From assembly GCF_014931605.1 (NCBI RefSeq), contig NZ_CP053382.1, forward strand, positions 806,001 through 870,000: a stretch of 64,000 nucleotides of DNA. Reading direction: 5' to 3'. Position numbers and translations under genes: made by a program. The notes under the pieces are model-generated. The model had not been told where the DNA came from. It did not search any database and was given only the letters and a program-made list of their open reading frames with translations. Each line of letters begins with the position of its first letter. Within the stretch, counting starts at the first letter, position 1. This DNA comes from Halomonas sp. MCCC 1A13316. GTDB taxonomy: Bacteria > Pseudomonadota > Gammaproteobacteria > Pseudomonadales > Halomonadaceae. Shown here one piece after another: positions 15,605-29,036 of the stretch.

Positions 15605-16918
15605 ATGAAAATGATCTTCCCGGAATATGACAATCGATGTGGTTGGTACGAGCTGCTCGAATCGGTGTCAGGTTATCCTGCCCTGCAGGGTGATTACCAT
15701 TTCGATTCAGTTGTAATCGGGGGAGGGTTGACAGGTGTGGCTGCGTCTCGACGTATGGCCGAGAACCGCCCGGAGGATAGTGTCCTATTGCTGGAAGCGC
15801 TTAAGGTAGGGCAGGGGGCATCGGGGCGAAACTCCGGCTTTGCCATCGACCTGCCTCATAAGCGTGATCTTGAAAGGTCCTCCAATCTGCACAAACATAA
15901 ACTAGTTAGGCTTAATCGTGCCGCAATTGAATATTTGGAAACCCAGGTCAAGACCTACGGCATCGATTGTCAGTGGTCACCGGCCGGCAAGTACCAGGCC
16001 GCCGTCGGTAAGCGTGGCCTTAATTTCCTCAAGCAATATGAATCTACACTGAAGGATTTTGGGGAGCCTTATCAGCGCATCGAGGGTAATGAGCTGGCCA
16101 GCATTCTCGGGACAAGCTTCTACCGCGCTGCTATTCATACCCCCGGGGGAATCCTGCTCCAGCCAGCAGCTCTAATGAGAGGACTGGTCGAAAATATGCC
16201 GCATAACGTCACGGTCTCTGAAGACTCTGCGGTGACCTGTATCGAGCGCAGGGTAAAAGGCTTTAGGGTGAAGACATCAACCGCCTCAATCACCTGTGAT
16301 CAAATATTGCTCGCAACGAATGTCTTCACAGCCGAGTTTGGATTCATGCAGGATCGCATTCTCCCGGTTATGACATTTGCCAGCATGAGCCGCCCCCTGA
16401 CTGACGAGGAGGCTCGTAAATTTGGCGGCGAGTTCGATTGGGGAATAACACCGGCAGATCATGCAGGGACTACGGTAAGGATGACTAAAGACCGCCGATT
16501 GGTCATTCGAAACTCCTATCGCTATGCGCATGACTACAACACGCCAGCAAAGCTTTTGCCAATGATACTCGAGCGTCACCTCAAAGCTCACAAAGACCGT
16601 TATCCACAACTAGAGGGCCTTGAGTACCCCTATACTTGGGGGGGCACAAGTAGTCTGTCGGGGAACTTCGAGACTTTTTTCGGACCCTTAGAAGAAGGCA
16701 TTTATAGTGCGGGGTGTGACCAGAGTGTCGGCATATGCCGAGGCACTATTTCCGGGATGATGATGGCTGATATGGCCGCTGGGCGTTTTTCATCCTTGCT
16801 CGATGATATTCAAGAGGTTTCTGGTAAACCCTCTAGGCTGCCCCCTAAGCTTCTGCTCAAGATAGGCGTTCCCTTGCGTATGAAAATGGCTAGCATTGCT
16901 AGCTGGTCGGAGATATGA
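15605..16918 (+). CDS. FAD-dependent amine/amino-acid oxidoreductase (DAO family)
   Basis: A 437-residue flavoenzyme. The N-terminal dinucleotide motif DSVVIGGGLTGVAASRRMAE lies near residues 34-53, followed by the FAD contact GASGRNSGFAIDLPH. A C-terminal DAO stretch, YPYTWGGTSSLSGNFETFFG, then GIYSAGCDQSVGICRGTISG, resembles gamma-glutamylputrescine oxidase and related enzymes. Such enzymes oxidise a primary or secondary amine to an imine, passing electrons to oxygen or a carrier. It is probably the first gene of the TRAP-containing operon (90-bp gap to dctP). AT content is visibly higher than in genes after 21 kb, which suggests transfer. Two close ATGs (15605 and 15611) are possible. Confidence 0.85.
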   Translation: MKMIFPEYDNRCGWYELLESVSGYPALQGDYHFDSVVIGGGLTGVAASRRMAENRPEDSVLLLEALKVGQGASGRNSGFAIDLPHKRDLERSSNLHKHKLVRLNRAAIEYLETQVKTYGIDCQWSPAGKYQAAVGKRGLNFLKQYESTLKDFGEPYQRIEGNELASILGTSFYRAAIHTPGGILLQPAALMRGLVENMPHNVTVSEDSAVTCIERRVKGFRVKTSTASITCDQILLATNVFTAEFGFMQDRILPVMTFASMSRPLTDEEARKFGGEFDWGITPADHAGTTVRMTKDRRLVIRNSYRYAHDYNTPAKLLPMILERHLKAHKDRYPQLEGLEYPYTWGGTSSLSGNFETFFGPLEEGIYSAGCDQSVGICRGTISGMMMADMAAGRFSSLLDDIQEVSGKPSRLPPKLLLKIGVPLRMKMASIASWSEI

Positions 16919-17008
16919 CGTTAACCAGTTATAGGGCGTCATGGTTTTATGTAAAATCCATGGCCAATCATAAAATCAACCGCGGAAAAAAGAAAAGAGG
17001 TCTTCAAT

Positions 17009-18013
17009 ATGAAATTTTATTACAAAATTACGATTCTTGCCTCCCTTGGCTGTGTGTCAAGCATGGTACTGGCAGAGCCGGTTGAATTTCGCCTGGCCAC
17101 TGACTCGGGGAGCAAGGGGTCTCCTGTCGGTGATTCTATGGAGCGCTGGGCCTCGATCATCGAAGAGAATACTAAAGGTACGCCGGATGAGATTTCGGTG
17201 GATATTTTCTATCAGGATGAGCTAGGCGACCAGAAAGAAGTTTTCGACCTGCTGATGGTCGGCGAAGTTGATATGATGATCAACTGGCCGATGACTTCCT
17301 ATGATCGTCGCATGGGGCTTCGTAATGTGCCTTACTTGTTCCTCGACTGGGAGGAGGCTTTCGCTGCCTACAAGACTGGTGGTTGGTTGAACGACCTCTA
17401 CAGTGAAGTACATGAAGACATGGGGTTGAAATTCTTCGGCGCTTATCCGGAAGGCTTTGCCGGTGTGGCCACCCGCGGACAATACGCCACCACGGTAGAG
17501 GGCGCCGATGGCCTTAAAATTCGGGTGCCAGGTAACTTTCCCAATCCGGAAACTATGCAGGCCATGGGCTATGCACCGGTTTCTATCACTTGGGGTGAGG
17601 TCTATACTTCGCTACAGACGGGCGTCGTAGATGGTGATGGCGGCAACGTTATTTACTGGGACTATGAATATTTCCGAGATGTTCTGGATTACTATGTGCG
17701 CACCCGACATAATTTTGTCACTGGGGTGCTGTCCATGAATCAGCAGAGTTGGGAGCAACTCAACAAAAATCAGAAGGAGATCGTGGCTGATGCAGCAGCT
17801 GAAGTCTCGGCTCAGCAGTTCGAGGATGCTCGTGAGTTCGACCAATCCTATGTTGAAAAGGCGATCGAGGCCGGCATGAAATATATCGAGCCGTCGGAGG
17901 AGGAGTTGCAGGAATTGGCCCTCGTCACCCGAGAAAAAGTATGGCCTCAGCTGGACGACGAGTTCGGTAGTGAGCTGGTCAGTAAGATCCGTGAACGTGC
18001 CCCTGAACTGTGA
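17009..18013 (+). CDS. TRAP transporter substrate-binding protein (DctP)
   Basis: A 334-residue periplasmic protein with an N-terminal signal (KITILASLGCVSSMVLAEPV). The mature part starts VEFRLATDSGSKGSPVGDSM. It carries the DctP signature GLKIRVPGNFPNPETMQAMG. The Arg there typically pairs with a substrate carboxylate, so the ligand is probably a carboxylic acid. EVYTSLQTGVVDG is the second conserved stretch. It feeds the DctQ and DctM membrane partners encoded next. The neighbouring oxidase, hydrolase and cupin suggest the ligand is also an amine or amide. Base composition is AT-richer than that of the core genes. Confidence 0.9.
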   Translation: MKFYYKITILASLGCVSSMVLAEPVEFRLATDSGSKGSPVGDSMERWASIIEENTKGTPDEISVDIFYQDELGDQKEVFDLLMVGEVDMMINWPMTSYDRRMGLRNVPYLFLDWEEAFAAYKTGGWLNDLYSEVHEDMGLKFFGAYPEGFAGVATRGQYATTVEGADGLKIRVPGNFPNPETMQAMGYAPVSITWGEVYTSLQTGVVDGDGGNVIYWDYEYFRDVLDYYVRTRHNFVTGVLSMNQQSWEQLNKNQKEIVADAAAEVSAQQFEDAREFDQSYVEKAIEAGMKYIEPSEEELQELALVTREKVWPQLDDEFGSELVSKIRERAPEL

Positions 18014-18111
18014 TGCCTGTCGGGGCCGTACAATACGGCCCTTGTCGTGCCTGGCATTATGATGGCGACATGCCTCCCCTCTTGCCTGCTCTCATTACAA
18101 GAGTGATTAAC

Positions 18112-18615
18112 ATGTCTTCACTGCTTTCTGTTTTCCACCTGTGGGTCAGCCGGCTGATCAATGCCGTGGCGATCATCACCAGTGTCGTATTGGTCGGCAT
18201 GGTCTTCTTTATGGTGATTTCTCGCTATGTCTTTAACTGGTCGATCATCGGTATGGATGAGATAGCTCTGATATCAGCTATGTGGCTCTATATGTCTGGT
18301 GCAGTAATCGCTAGCCGACGCAGCGAACATTTGGTCGTCGACTTTCTTCCTCAGCGCATTTCATCACCTGCTTTATTAAAGATCCATCAACGCTTAATTG
18401 CAATGATTATGCTTTTGACTTCTGGGTTCTTCGTTTTTCTTGCTTGGAAGCTGCTTGGGTTTTCGCTGCGTCTTCCTCAGTACACGCCCGGCCTGAAGCT
18501 ACCTGAGTTGATTGCCAAGAGTGCCGTCATGTTGGCCAGTGTCGGTTGCTTCCTGTATGCGTTGCGTGATCTTCTCACCGGCAAGACTTGCCACAACCCT
18601 CAAGAAGAGGAGTAA
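18112..18615 (+). CDS. TRAP transporter small permease (DctQ)
   Basis: A 167-residue protein with four hydrophobic helices, for example LINAVAIITSVVLVGMVFFMVI and HQRLIAMIMLLTSGFFVFLAWKLL. The motif RYVFNWSIIGMDEIALISAMWLYMSGAVIASRR, with conserved Asp-Glu, is the DctQ hallmark. DctQ bridges the binding protein and the DctM channel. The start at 18112 is the first that leaves a normal N-terminus; upstream in-frame ATGs at 18010 and 18070 would add a non-conserved leader. It ends 4 bp before dctM. Confidence 0.88.
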   Translation: MSSLLSVFHLWVSRLINAVAIITSVVLVGMVFFMVISRYVFNWSIIGMDEIALISAMWLYMSGAVIASRRSEHLVVDFLPQRISSPALLKIHQRLIAMIMLLTSGFFVFLAWKLLGFSLRLPQYTPGLKLPELIAKSAVMLASVGCFLYALRDLLTGKTCHNPQEEE

Positions 18616-18619
18616 CGGC

Positions 18620-19918
18620 ATGGCCGCTTTTTCGATTCTACTGTTAGTCTTTCTTATGGTGATCGGAGTTCCGGTCGCCTGGTCATTTGCCGCCGTGCTC
18701 GGCTATCTGGTACTGGTGTTCGACGTCAACACCACGTCCCTACTTCTTCAGGGATTCCGTTCGCTGGATCACATCATCCTCCTAGCGTTACCGCTATTTG
18801 TCCTGGCCGGTTATCTCATGAAGAGTGGCGGCATCGCCCGTCGTTTGGTGGACTTCATCGAACTGCTGGTCATGGGTCGGCGCGGAGGGATGGGGGCCTC
18901 CATGGTCATCGCTTCCGGGGTGTTCGGTGCCATTTCCGGCACGGCTACCGCCGCCGTGGCTTCCATCGGTACCATTATGGTGGGCCCCTTGGCACAACGT
19001 GGCTATCCGCGGGGCTATTCCAGTGCTCTGCTGGGGATGTCCTCTTTGCTCGGCATCCTTATTCCACCCTCGATCACATTAATCCTGTTCGGTGTCGTCA
19101 CGCGCCAGTCCATTACGGCACTCTTTGCGGCGACCATCGGTCCGGGATTATTGCTGCTGCTGGGCCTGATCTTTTTCAACCGCTTCTGCGCCGGTCGCTG
19201 GTTCAAGGAAGAGGTCGGAAGCGCCGGGCTGTTGCCTGGGAAGCTGCCGCGTTCTGCGGGTCGGATCACCCTGTCGGCACTACCGGCGCTTTCGATGCCC
19301 TTCATCATTCTTGGCGGGATTTATGGCGGTATCTTCACGCCGACCGAGGCCGCTGGAGTGGCGGTAGTCGTGGCCATGTTTATCGGCTTTTTCATCTATC
19401 GAGACCTGAGCTTTGCGAATCTCAAGGAGAGCCTAGCGTCCTCGGCTGAAACCACCGGTACCATCATTCTGATCCTGCTGTTCTCCTTCATGATTGGTCG
19501 CATCCTTGTCGCAGAACGCGTGCCCCAGGAACTGACCGTGATGATCACTACACTGGTCAATAACCCGATCCTGATCCTGCTGCTAGTCAATGGCTTCTTG
19601 ATCTTTGCTGGGGCCATCATGGATGACTTGTCGGTGACGGTGGTGATCGCCCCTTTGTTTATGCCATTGATGCAGACCATAGGGGTCGACCCAGTCCACT
19701 TCGGCGCTATTGTCGCCTGTTCTGTGGTCATCGGGGCCAACAGCCCCCCTGTCGCGCCAATCCTCTACATGGCTTGTCGTATCGGCAAGGTGTCGATTCA
19801 CAAGTCGATCGCTCCGGCGTTGTTCCTGATCGCCTTTGTGGGCATGCCTGTGATGCTAATAACGACCTTCCTGCCAGCACTATCCTTGACCATTCCCCGG
19901 CTGCTGGGCGCGATGTAA
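18620..19918 (+). CDS. TRAP transporter large permease (DctM)
   Basis: A 432-residue, roughly 12-helix permease driving Na+ or H+ coupled uptake. Signature stretches are LLQGFRSLDHIILLALPLFVLAGYLMKSGGIARRLV, GVFGAISGTATAAVASIGTIM, GILIPPSITLILFGVVT and IYGGIFTPTEAAGVAVV. The ATG at 18620 fits the gene spacing; open frame continues upstream inside dctQ but is not coding. With DctP and DctQ it forms a complete high-affinity transporter in the inner membrane. The FTPTEAAG motif near residue 238 is a DctM signature. Confidence 0.92.
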   Translation: MAAFSILLLVFLMVIGVPVAWSFAAVLGYLVLVFDVNTTSLLLQGFRSLDHIILLALPLFVLAGYLMKSGGIARRLVDFIELLVMGRRGGMGASMVIASGVFGAISGTATAAVASIGTIMVGPLAQRGYPRGYSSALLGMSSLLGILIPPSITLILFGVVTRQSITALFAATIGPGLLLLLGLIFFNRFCAGRWFKEEVGSAGLLPGKLPRSAGRITLSALPALSMPFIILGGIYGGIFTPTEAAGVAVVVAMFIGFFIYRDLSFANLKESLASSAETTGTIILILLFSFMIGRILVAERVPQELTVMITTLVNNPILILLLVNGFLIFAGAIMDDLSVTVVIAPLFMPLMQTIGVDPVHFGAIVACSVVIGANSPPVAPILYMACRIGKVSIHKSIAPALFLIAFVGMPVMLITTFLPALSLTIPRLLGAM

Positions 19919-19976
19919 CCCGCCCCCTACTTCGGCGTGCCGCTCGGCGGCACTCCGCTCATTACAGGAAATTCCG

Positions 19977-20327
19977 ATGTCTGCCAAGTTGATAAGTACC
20001 GCCGACCTGGAGTTCCAGTATCGTGGTGGCCCACCTGGCTATGGCGAGGTGGCGCGAGCGGTTGGTGGCGATCTGAGCGATACCATTGCTGCGGGGCTGG
20101 CACGCTTCGATGCCTGCTCGATCGCCTGGACGGTGCTCTATGACGAGGTTGTGTTTGTCCACCAGGGCATCTTCCGCTTAGTCACTTCCAATGGCACTCT
20201 TGAAGGCCATCCTGGGGACGTGATCTGGATTCCCGAAGGCACCGAGCTCAAGTATGAGGGGGAAGGTGCCACCATTTTCTATGTGGTCTATCCGGGGAAC
20301 TGGAAGGAAATTCATGGTTTGTCTTGA
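19977..20327 (+). CDS. EutQ-like cupin protein
   Basis: A 116-residue single cupin: SIAWTVLYDEVVFVHQGIFRLVTSN, then LEGHPGDVIWIPEGTELKYEGEGATIFYVVYPGNW. PGDVIWIPEGT and the YxVYPxNW ending match the EutQ C-terminal cupin. EutQ belongs to ethanolamine utilisation in enteric bacteria, but stand-alone relatives occur with amine catabolism genes. It is the last gene of the oxidase/TRAP operon, 58 bp after dctM, and it may bind or isomerise a pathway intermediate. The metal-binding His pattern is incomplete (one His in VHQG), so catalytic activity is uncertain. Confidence 0.8.
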   Translation: MSAKLISTADLEFQYRGGPPGYGEVARAVGGDLSDTIAAGLARFDACSIAWTVLYDEVVFVHQGIFRLVTSNGTLEGHPGDVIWIPEGTELKYEGEGATIFYVVYPGNWKEIHGLS

Positions 20328-20389
20328 TGGCCAAGAACGGAACCCCCTGCGGTGTAACATAAAAAGTAAGAGTAGGGCCCGCCTGACCT

Positions 20390-20919
20390 TTCCCCTGGTT
20401 TAGGTCCGCTATCAATGTGAGAAGCCGCTGCTTCATGCACCCTGATCGACATACGCTACCGGTGGCAAATAGTCCAGCGAGCTGTGCGGTCTGACATGGT
20501 TGTAGTGGTTCTCCATTGTGTGATTTCGTGTCGTGCATCCGCCAGGCTCAGAAACCAGTGCTGATTAAGACAGCCGTCTCGGAACTTGCCGTTGAGGCTC
20601 TCGATGATTGCATTCTGCGTTGGCTTGCCCGGCTGGATGAACGCCAGCTTAACCTTCCGTTCATGCGTCCAAAAGAGCATTGCCTTGCTGGTAAGCTCCG
20701 GCCCGCTATCCAAACAATCGAGGCTAGCAGTGAGCGCTGCTGCCCGATCCCATCCAGGAGCCGGGCCAAATCGGCGATCGAGACGCCGCGCTCGTTGTCC
20801 TTGAGAATGCTGATGATCTGCTCTTCGGTATGTCGGTTACGCTTCATCGTAAGATCTTCTGCTATTAGGATAAACGTAGCGGAAATCCCACATTGACAGT
20901 GGACCGGTTTCTGGGTGGA
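20390..20919 (-). mobile_element. IS3 family element remnant, internally deleted (copy 2)
   Basis: The left end is at 20919 (reverse complement of the copy 1 left end). OrfA starts MKRNRHTEEQIISILKDNER, then GVSIADLARLLDGIG. A deletion follows, joining to the OrfB integrase tail: DSGPELTSKAMLFWTHERKV, then KLAFIQPGKPTQNAIIESLN (DDE core) and RDGCLNQHWFLSLADARHEI. A terminal repeat resembling the left end (TTTAGGTCCGCTATCAATGT) is at about 20399-20418. The 530-bp remnant lacks a full transposase. Confidence 0.82.
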
Positions 20920-21131
20920 AGGTCACCGGCTTCCTGGTGCACATGCTGGCGGCGGCTGTCGTCCTGACCGCGCTGTTCCTGAACATCCCGCTGGCCTACG
21001 AAATACTTAAGTGGCTCGGTGCCTTGTTCCTGCTGTTCCCGACCTGGCTGGCCGTACAGCGCTACGTCATGGGCGGCGTACTGGCCGGCATGGCAGCCAA
21101 GCTCGCCGCGGAGCCACGCCACGGCGTCTAG
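20920..21131 (+). pseudogene. LysE family exporter fragment with internal deletion
   Basis: The frame reads VTGFLVHMLAAAVVLTALFL, then NIPLAYEILKWLGALFLLFP, the second helix pair of LysE-type exporters. It jumps straight to QRYVMGGVLAGMAAKLAAEP, the usual C-terminal helix. The start is cut off by the IS3 end and the middle 120 or so residues are gone. It is a non-functional relic at the island border. Confidence 0.7.
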
Positions 21132-21201
21132 GGTATGTGCGTCGCCACTCGCTTTCATTGCCGGCCTGGCCCTGATGCGCTGCGCTCTGCTCAGGCCTGC
21201 T

Positions 21202-22023
21202 CTAGGACTCTCTCGCTCGACGCACACCTGCGGCCAGCTCACGCACCAAGCCATGAACCGCCTCGACGGCGCCGCGCCGTGTCTCGGCGCTTTCGATGCC
21301 CTCCACCAGAGCCGAGCCTACCACCACAGCATCGCTGAATCGGCCAATCGCTGCCGCCTGTGCGGCAGTGCGAATACCGAAACCGACCGCAATCGGCAGG
21401 TGGCTATGCTCGCGCAGTTGGCCCACCATGCGCTCGACATCCTGTAGCGCCGGGGCGCTACCACCCGTAATGCCGTTCACCGAGACGCAATACAGGAAGC
21501 CCGAGGCATTCTCCAGCACCCGGGTAAGCCGCCTGGCGTCGGTGGTCGGCGTGGCGAGGCGGATAAAGGCAATGCCGTGCTCCCTGGCGGGCAGGCACAG
21601 TTCGTCGTCATGCTCGGGCGGCAGGTCGACCACGATCAAGCCATCGACTCCGGCATGGGCAGCATCCTTCAGGAATCGCCCCACGCCGTAGCGGTGTATG
21701 GGGTTGTAATAGCCCATCAGCACCAGCGGCGTTTGCGACTCCTGGCGGCGGAAGGCGTGCACCATCTCGAGTGTCCGGGTCATGTCCTGTCCGCTCTCGA
21801 GGGCGCGTAGCGCTGCCTTCTGGATCGTGGGCCCGTCGGCCATGGGATCGCTGAATGGCATGCCGAGCTCGATCACGTCGGCGCCTGCCGCCGGCAGTCC
21901 CTTGAGAATTTCCAGCGAGGTTTCGAAGTCGGGGTCGCCGGCGGTAATGTAGGTCACCAGGGCAGGCCTTTTCTCCGCTTCGAGCGCGGTAAAGCACTGG
22001 TCGAGGCGAGTGGCGTCGTTCAT
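21202..22023 (-). CDS. trpA: Tryptophan synthase alpha chain
   Basis: A 273-residue TIM-barrel enzyme that cleaves indole-3-glycerol phosphate to indole and glyceraldehyde-3-phosphate, passing indole to TrpB. Signatures are [20 protein letters not shown], the catalytic Glu in [29 protein letters not shown] with the Tyr of the active site, and [14 protein letters not shown]. The ATG at 22023 is preceded by AAGGAG. An alternative ATG at 22047 overlaps the trpB stop (ATGA). Either way it is co-transcribed with and translationally linked to trpB. The genes trpF, trpC, trpD and trpE are not in this window. Confidence 0.95.
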   Translation of the reverse strand: MNDATRLDQCFTALEAEKRPALVTYITAGDPDFETSLEILKGLPAAGADVIELGMPFSDPMADGPTIQKAALRALESGQDMTRTLEMVHAFRRQESQTPLVLMGYYNPIHRYGVGRFLKDAAHAGVDGLIVVDLPPEHDDELCLPAREHGIAFIRLATPTTDARRLTRVLENASGFLYCVSVNGITGGSAPALQDVERMVGQLREHSHLPIAVGFGIRTAAQAAAIGRFSDAVVVGSALVEGIESAETRRGAVEAVHGLVRELAAGVRRARES

Positions 22024-22043
22024 GGGGTTCTCCTTGGCGGCGT

Positions 22044-23249
22044 TCATTGGAAGTTTTCTCCCAGGTGTTGGGCGACGCTCATCATGTCCTTGTCGCCTCG
22101 TCCGCTCAGGTTGACCACCATGAGGTGATCGCCGGGCAATGTCGGCGCGCGCTTGGCGACCTCGGCCAGGGCGTGGGCCGATTCGAGCGCCGGAATGATT
22201 CCCTCCTGAAGGCAACAGCACTGGAAAGCCTCGAGCGCTTCGTCGTCGGAGATCGAGACGTATTCGACGCGTCCCAGTTCATGCAGCCAGGCGTGCTCCG
22301 GGCCGATGCCGGGATAGTCGAGCCCGGCGGATATCGAGTGGGCATCGGCAATCTGGCCATCCTCGTCCTGCAGCAGGTAGGTGCGGTTGCCATGCAGTAC
22401 GCCGGGCACGCCGCCGCTGAGGCTCGCCGCGTGCAGGCCGGTCTCGAGGCCCTTGCCGCCGGCCTCGACGCCGACCATCTTGACCGCTTCGTCGGCGAGA
22501 AAGGGGTGGAACAATCCCATGGCGTTCGAGCCACCACCGATGCAGGCGACGAGGGAGTCGGGAAGACGTCCTTCCTTCTCGAGGATCTGCGCACGAGTCT
22601 CGCGCCCGATCACCGCCTGGAAGTCACGCACCATGGCGGGATAGGGGTGCGGCCCCGCCACGGTGCCGATGATGTAGAAGGTCTCATCGATATGGGTGAC
22701 CCAGTCGCGCAGCGCCTCGTTCATCGCATCCTTGAGCGTGCCGGTACCCGTCGTGACCGGAATGACCTCGGCGCCGAGCAGCTTCATGCGGAACACGTTG
22801 GGTTGCTGGCGTTCGATATCGACCGAACCCATGTAGACGACACAGGGCATGCCGAAACGTGCCGCCACGGTGGCCGTGGCGACGCCGTGCATGCCGGCTC
22901 CCGTTTCGGCAATGATGCGTGTCTTGCCCATGCGCTTGGCGAGCAGGATCTGGCCGATGCAATTGTTGATCTTGTGCGCGCCGGTATGGTTGAGCTCTTC
23001 GCGCTTGAGATAGATTTTTGCGCCGCCGAAGTGCTCGGTAAGACGCTCGGCATAGTAGAGCGGGCTGGGCCGGCCAACGTAGTCGCGCTGGAAGTAGGCG
23101 AGCTGGCGCTGGAACTCGGCATCCTTCTGCGCCGCATCGTATTCGGCCTGAAGATCGGCAATCAGCGGCATCAACGTCTCGGGGACGAAGCGACCGCCGA
23201 AGCGGCCGAACAAGCCATCGGCATCGGGCTGCATCGAGTAGTCGGTCAT
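22044..23249 (-). CDS. trpB: Tryptophan synthase beta chain
   Basis: A 401-residue PLP enzyme that condenses indole and serine to tryptophan. Visible are the N-terminal [17 protein letters not shown], the PLP lysine (about residue 93) in [18 protein letters not shown], the phosphate-binding [15 protein letters not shown], and [16 protein letters not shown]. It forms the alpha2beta2 tunnel complex with TrpA. It is first in a trpBA operon, divergent from a LysR gene about 100 bp away that probably activates it, as TrpI does in pseudomonads. Confidence 0.96.
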   Translation of the reverse strand: MTDYSMQPDADGLFGRFGGRFVPETLMPLIADLQAEYDAAQKDAEFQRQLAYFQRDYVGRPSPLYYAERLTEHFGGAKIYLKREELNHTGAHKINNCIGQILLAKRMGKTRIIAETGAGMHGVATATVAARFGMPCVVYMGSVDIERQQPNVFRMKLLGAEVIPVTTGTGTLKDAMNEALRDWVTHIDETFYIIGTVAGPHPYPAMVRDFQAVIGRETRAQILEKEGRLPDSLVACIGGGSNAMGLFHPFLADEAVKMVGVEAGGKGLETGLHAASLSGGVPGVLHGNRTYLLQDEDGQIADAHSISAGLDYPGIGPEHAWLHELGRVEYVSISDDEALEAFQCCCLQEGIIPALESAHALAEVAKRAPTLPGDHLMVVNLSGRGDKDMMSVAQHLGENFQ

Positions 23250-23331
23250 GGGTTGCCTCGAAGGTTCAGGAAACGTTCGATGAAACTAGCGCAGACAGGC
23301 GGGGCGAAAAATCGATAAGATAGCCGCTATA

Positions 23332-23348
23332 TGTGAGCCTGGATCACA
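23332..23348. promoter_or_regulatory. TGTGA-N7-TCACA palindrome before trpB/LysR
   Basis: TGTGA (23332-23336) and TCACA (23344-23348) form a perfect palindrome 4 bp upstream of the LysR start, in the divergent gap with trpB. It could be an autoregulatory site for the LysR protein. The 7-base spacer differs from the 6-base spacing of CRP sites. Confidence 0.4.
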
Positions 23349-23352
23349 GATC

Positions 23353-24258
23353 ATGCTTAACTCCATGCCTTCTCTCAGCGCCTTGCGTGCCTTCGAGGCG
23401 ACTGCCCGATTGGGTAGCGTCACGGCCGCGGCGCATGAACTCAGCGTGACTCACGGTGCGGTCAGTCGTCAGTTGCGTAGCCTGGAAGAACACTTCGGTG
23501 TAGCGCTGTTTGCCAAGGCAGGGCGAGGCCTGGAACTCACAAGCCACGGGGAACGGCTACAGCGCGGCGTTGGCGAGGCATTCGTCCGCCTGCGCGATAG
23601 CTGCGCGCAGTTGAAGCGTGACGTCGAGGGGGCGCCGTTCATCCTGGCCTGCCCGGGAAGTCTCCTGGCGCGCTGGCTCATTCCCCGGCTCGATCATCTG
23701 AATCGTGAGCTGCCCGAACTCAAGCTGCATGTCGTATCCAGCGAGAGCGAAGCTACCCCCGGTAAGGACGAGGTAAGCGCGACGCTGACGTTTGCCGCAC
23801 CGCCGTGGCCAGCCGACGTGGAGGTGTGCGAGCTTGCCGCAGAGCATATCTGTGCGGTAGCGAGCCCGCAGTTGGCCGCTCGGTTCGATCCCACGCAGCC
23901 AGCAACGCTGTTCAACGCCAAGCTGCTGCATACCGCCTCGCGGCCGCAGGCCTGGCCGCAGTGGGCAGGCGCACAGGCACTCGACCCGGCGCGCCTCGAC
24001 CGGGCGCTGGCCGAGGGGCAAGGCTTCGATCATCTCTATTACCTGATAGAGGCGGCGGTGGCCGGGTTGGGCATAGCGATAGCGCCCCGGCTGCTGGTCG
24101 AGGACGACCTGCGTATGGGGCGCCTCGTTGCACCATGGGGGTTCGTCGAGACGCCCGCTCGGCTATGTCTGTGGCATGCTCCCAGTGGCAATCAACGGCG
24201 TAGCGGCCGGCTAATCGAGTGGCTCAAGCGTGAACTGGGCGACATGCTCATGCCGTAA
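23353..24258 (+). CDS. LysR family regulator, TrpI/GcvA-like
   Basis: A 301-residue LysR protein. Its N-terminus, SLSALRAFEATARLGSVTAAAHELSVTHGAVSRQLRSLEEHFG, is the TrpI/GcvA type of winged helix. The effector domain ends RLIEWLKREL. The divergent arrangement with trpBA is the same as pseudomonad trpI-trpBA, where TrpI activates trpBA in response to indoleglycerol phosphate. I infer the same here from layout; GcvA-like regulators also occur elsewhere with other targets. The start ATG 23353 follows the palindrome at 23332-23348. Confidence 0.82.
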   Translation: MLNSMPSLSALRAFEATARLGSVTAAAHELSVTHGAVSRQLRSLEEHFGVALFAKAGRGLELTSHGERLQRGVGEAFVRLRDSCAQLKRDVEGAPFILACPGSLLARWLIPRLDHLNRELPELKLHVVSSESEATPGKDEVSATLTFAAPPWPADVEVCELAAEHICAVASPQLAARFDPTQPATLFNAKLLHTASRPQAWPQWAGAQALDPARLDRALAEGQGFDHLYYLIEAAVAGLGIAIAPRLLVEDDLRMGRLVAPWGFVETPARLCLWHAPSGNQRRSGRLIEWLKRELGDMLMP

Positions 24259-24341
24259 CAATTGATCTCTCCCAAGGGAAGGGCATCGCGTTTCGCCCAT
24301 CCCTCGATTACGTTGTAGGAAAGCGATATCCCGGAGCGCCC

Positions 24342-28679
<4,338 letters not shown>

Positions 28680-28682
28680 CGA

Positions 28683-28841
28683 TCAGTCGTGCCGCTTGCG
28701 ATTCCGGTAAGGATCGCGTTCATCCTCCTCGATACGCACTTCCTTGCGGATGAGGTGCCTCTGCTTCTCGCTCATGGCGAAGGCCAGAGCCAATAGCGCC
28801 ACCGCGGCCACGCTCACGGTCAGCATTTCGATGATACCCAT
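28683..28841 (-). CDS. Small single-pass membrane protein, 52 aa
   Basis: A short gene. ATG 28841 sits 7 bases after a perfect AGGAGGA site (a second ATG at 28847 is too close to it). The protein starts MGIIEMLTVSVAAVALLALAF, one transmembrane helix. A highly charged cytoplasmic tail follows (EKQRHLIRKEVRIEEDERDP, then YRNRKRHD). I recognise no family. Strong ribosome site, amphipathic layout and a dedicated downstream terminator support a real gene. It is convergent with lhr. Confidence 0.65.
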   Translation of the reverse strand: MGIIEMLTVSVAAVALLALAFAMSEKQRHLIRKEVRIEEDERDPYRNRKRHD

Positions 28842-29036
28842 GCGCATGTCCTCCTGCGGGTGAATGGGGCGACCCTCGGGACTTCACTGTCCCTTACGAG
28901 AGATGTGCCTACAAACTGAGGGTGGCAGTTTTCTCGCTGGCCGACAAATGCTTTGACCCTATGGCAGCGACTAAGTTTTAACGTTTCGCCATATTGCGCT
29001 GGCTGGGTGGAGACAAGGAAGCCCACCTGGAACTCC

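Noticed and set aside
14441..20919. Working composite transposon made of two IS3 copies
   Set aside because: Both IS3 copies lack a full transposase and one has an in-frame stop, so only past mobility can be inferred. No target-site duplication was verified.
22047..23318. 423-codon open frame antisense to trpB
   Set aside because: It is a shadow of trpB; no start context or family match.
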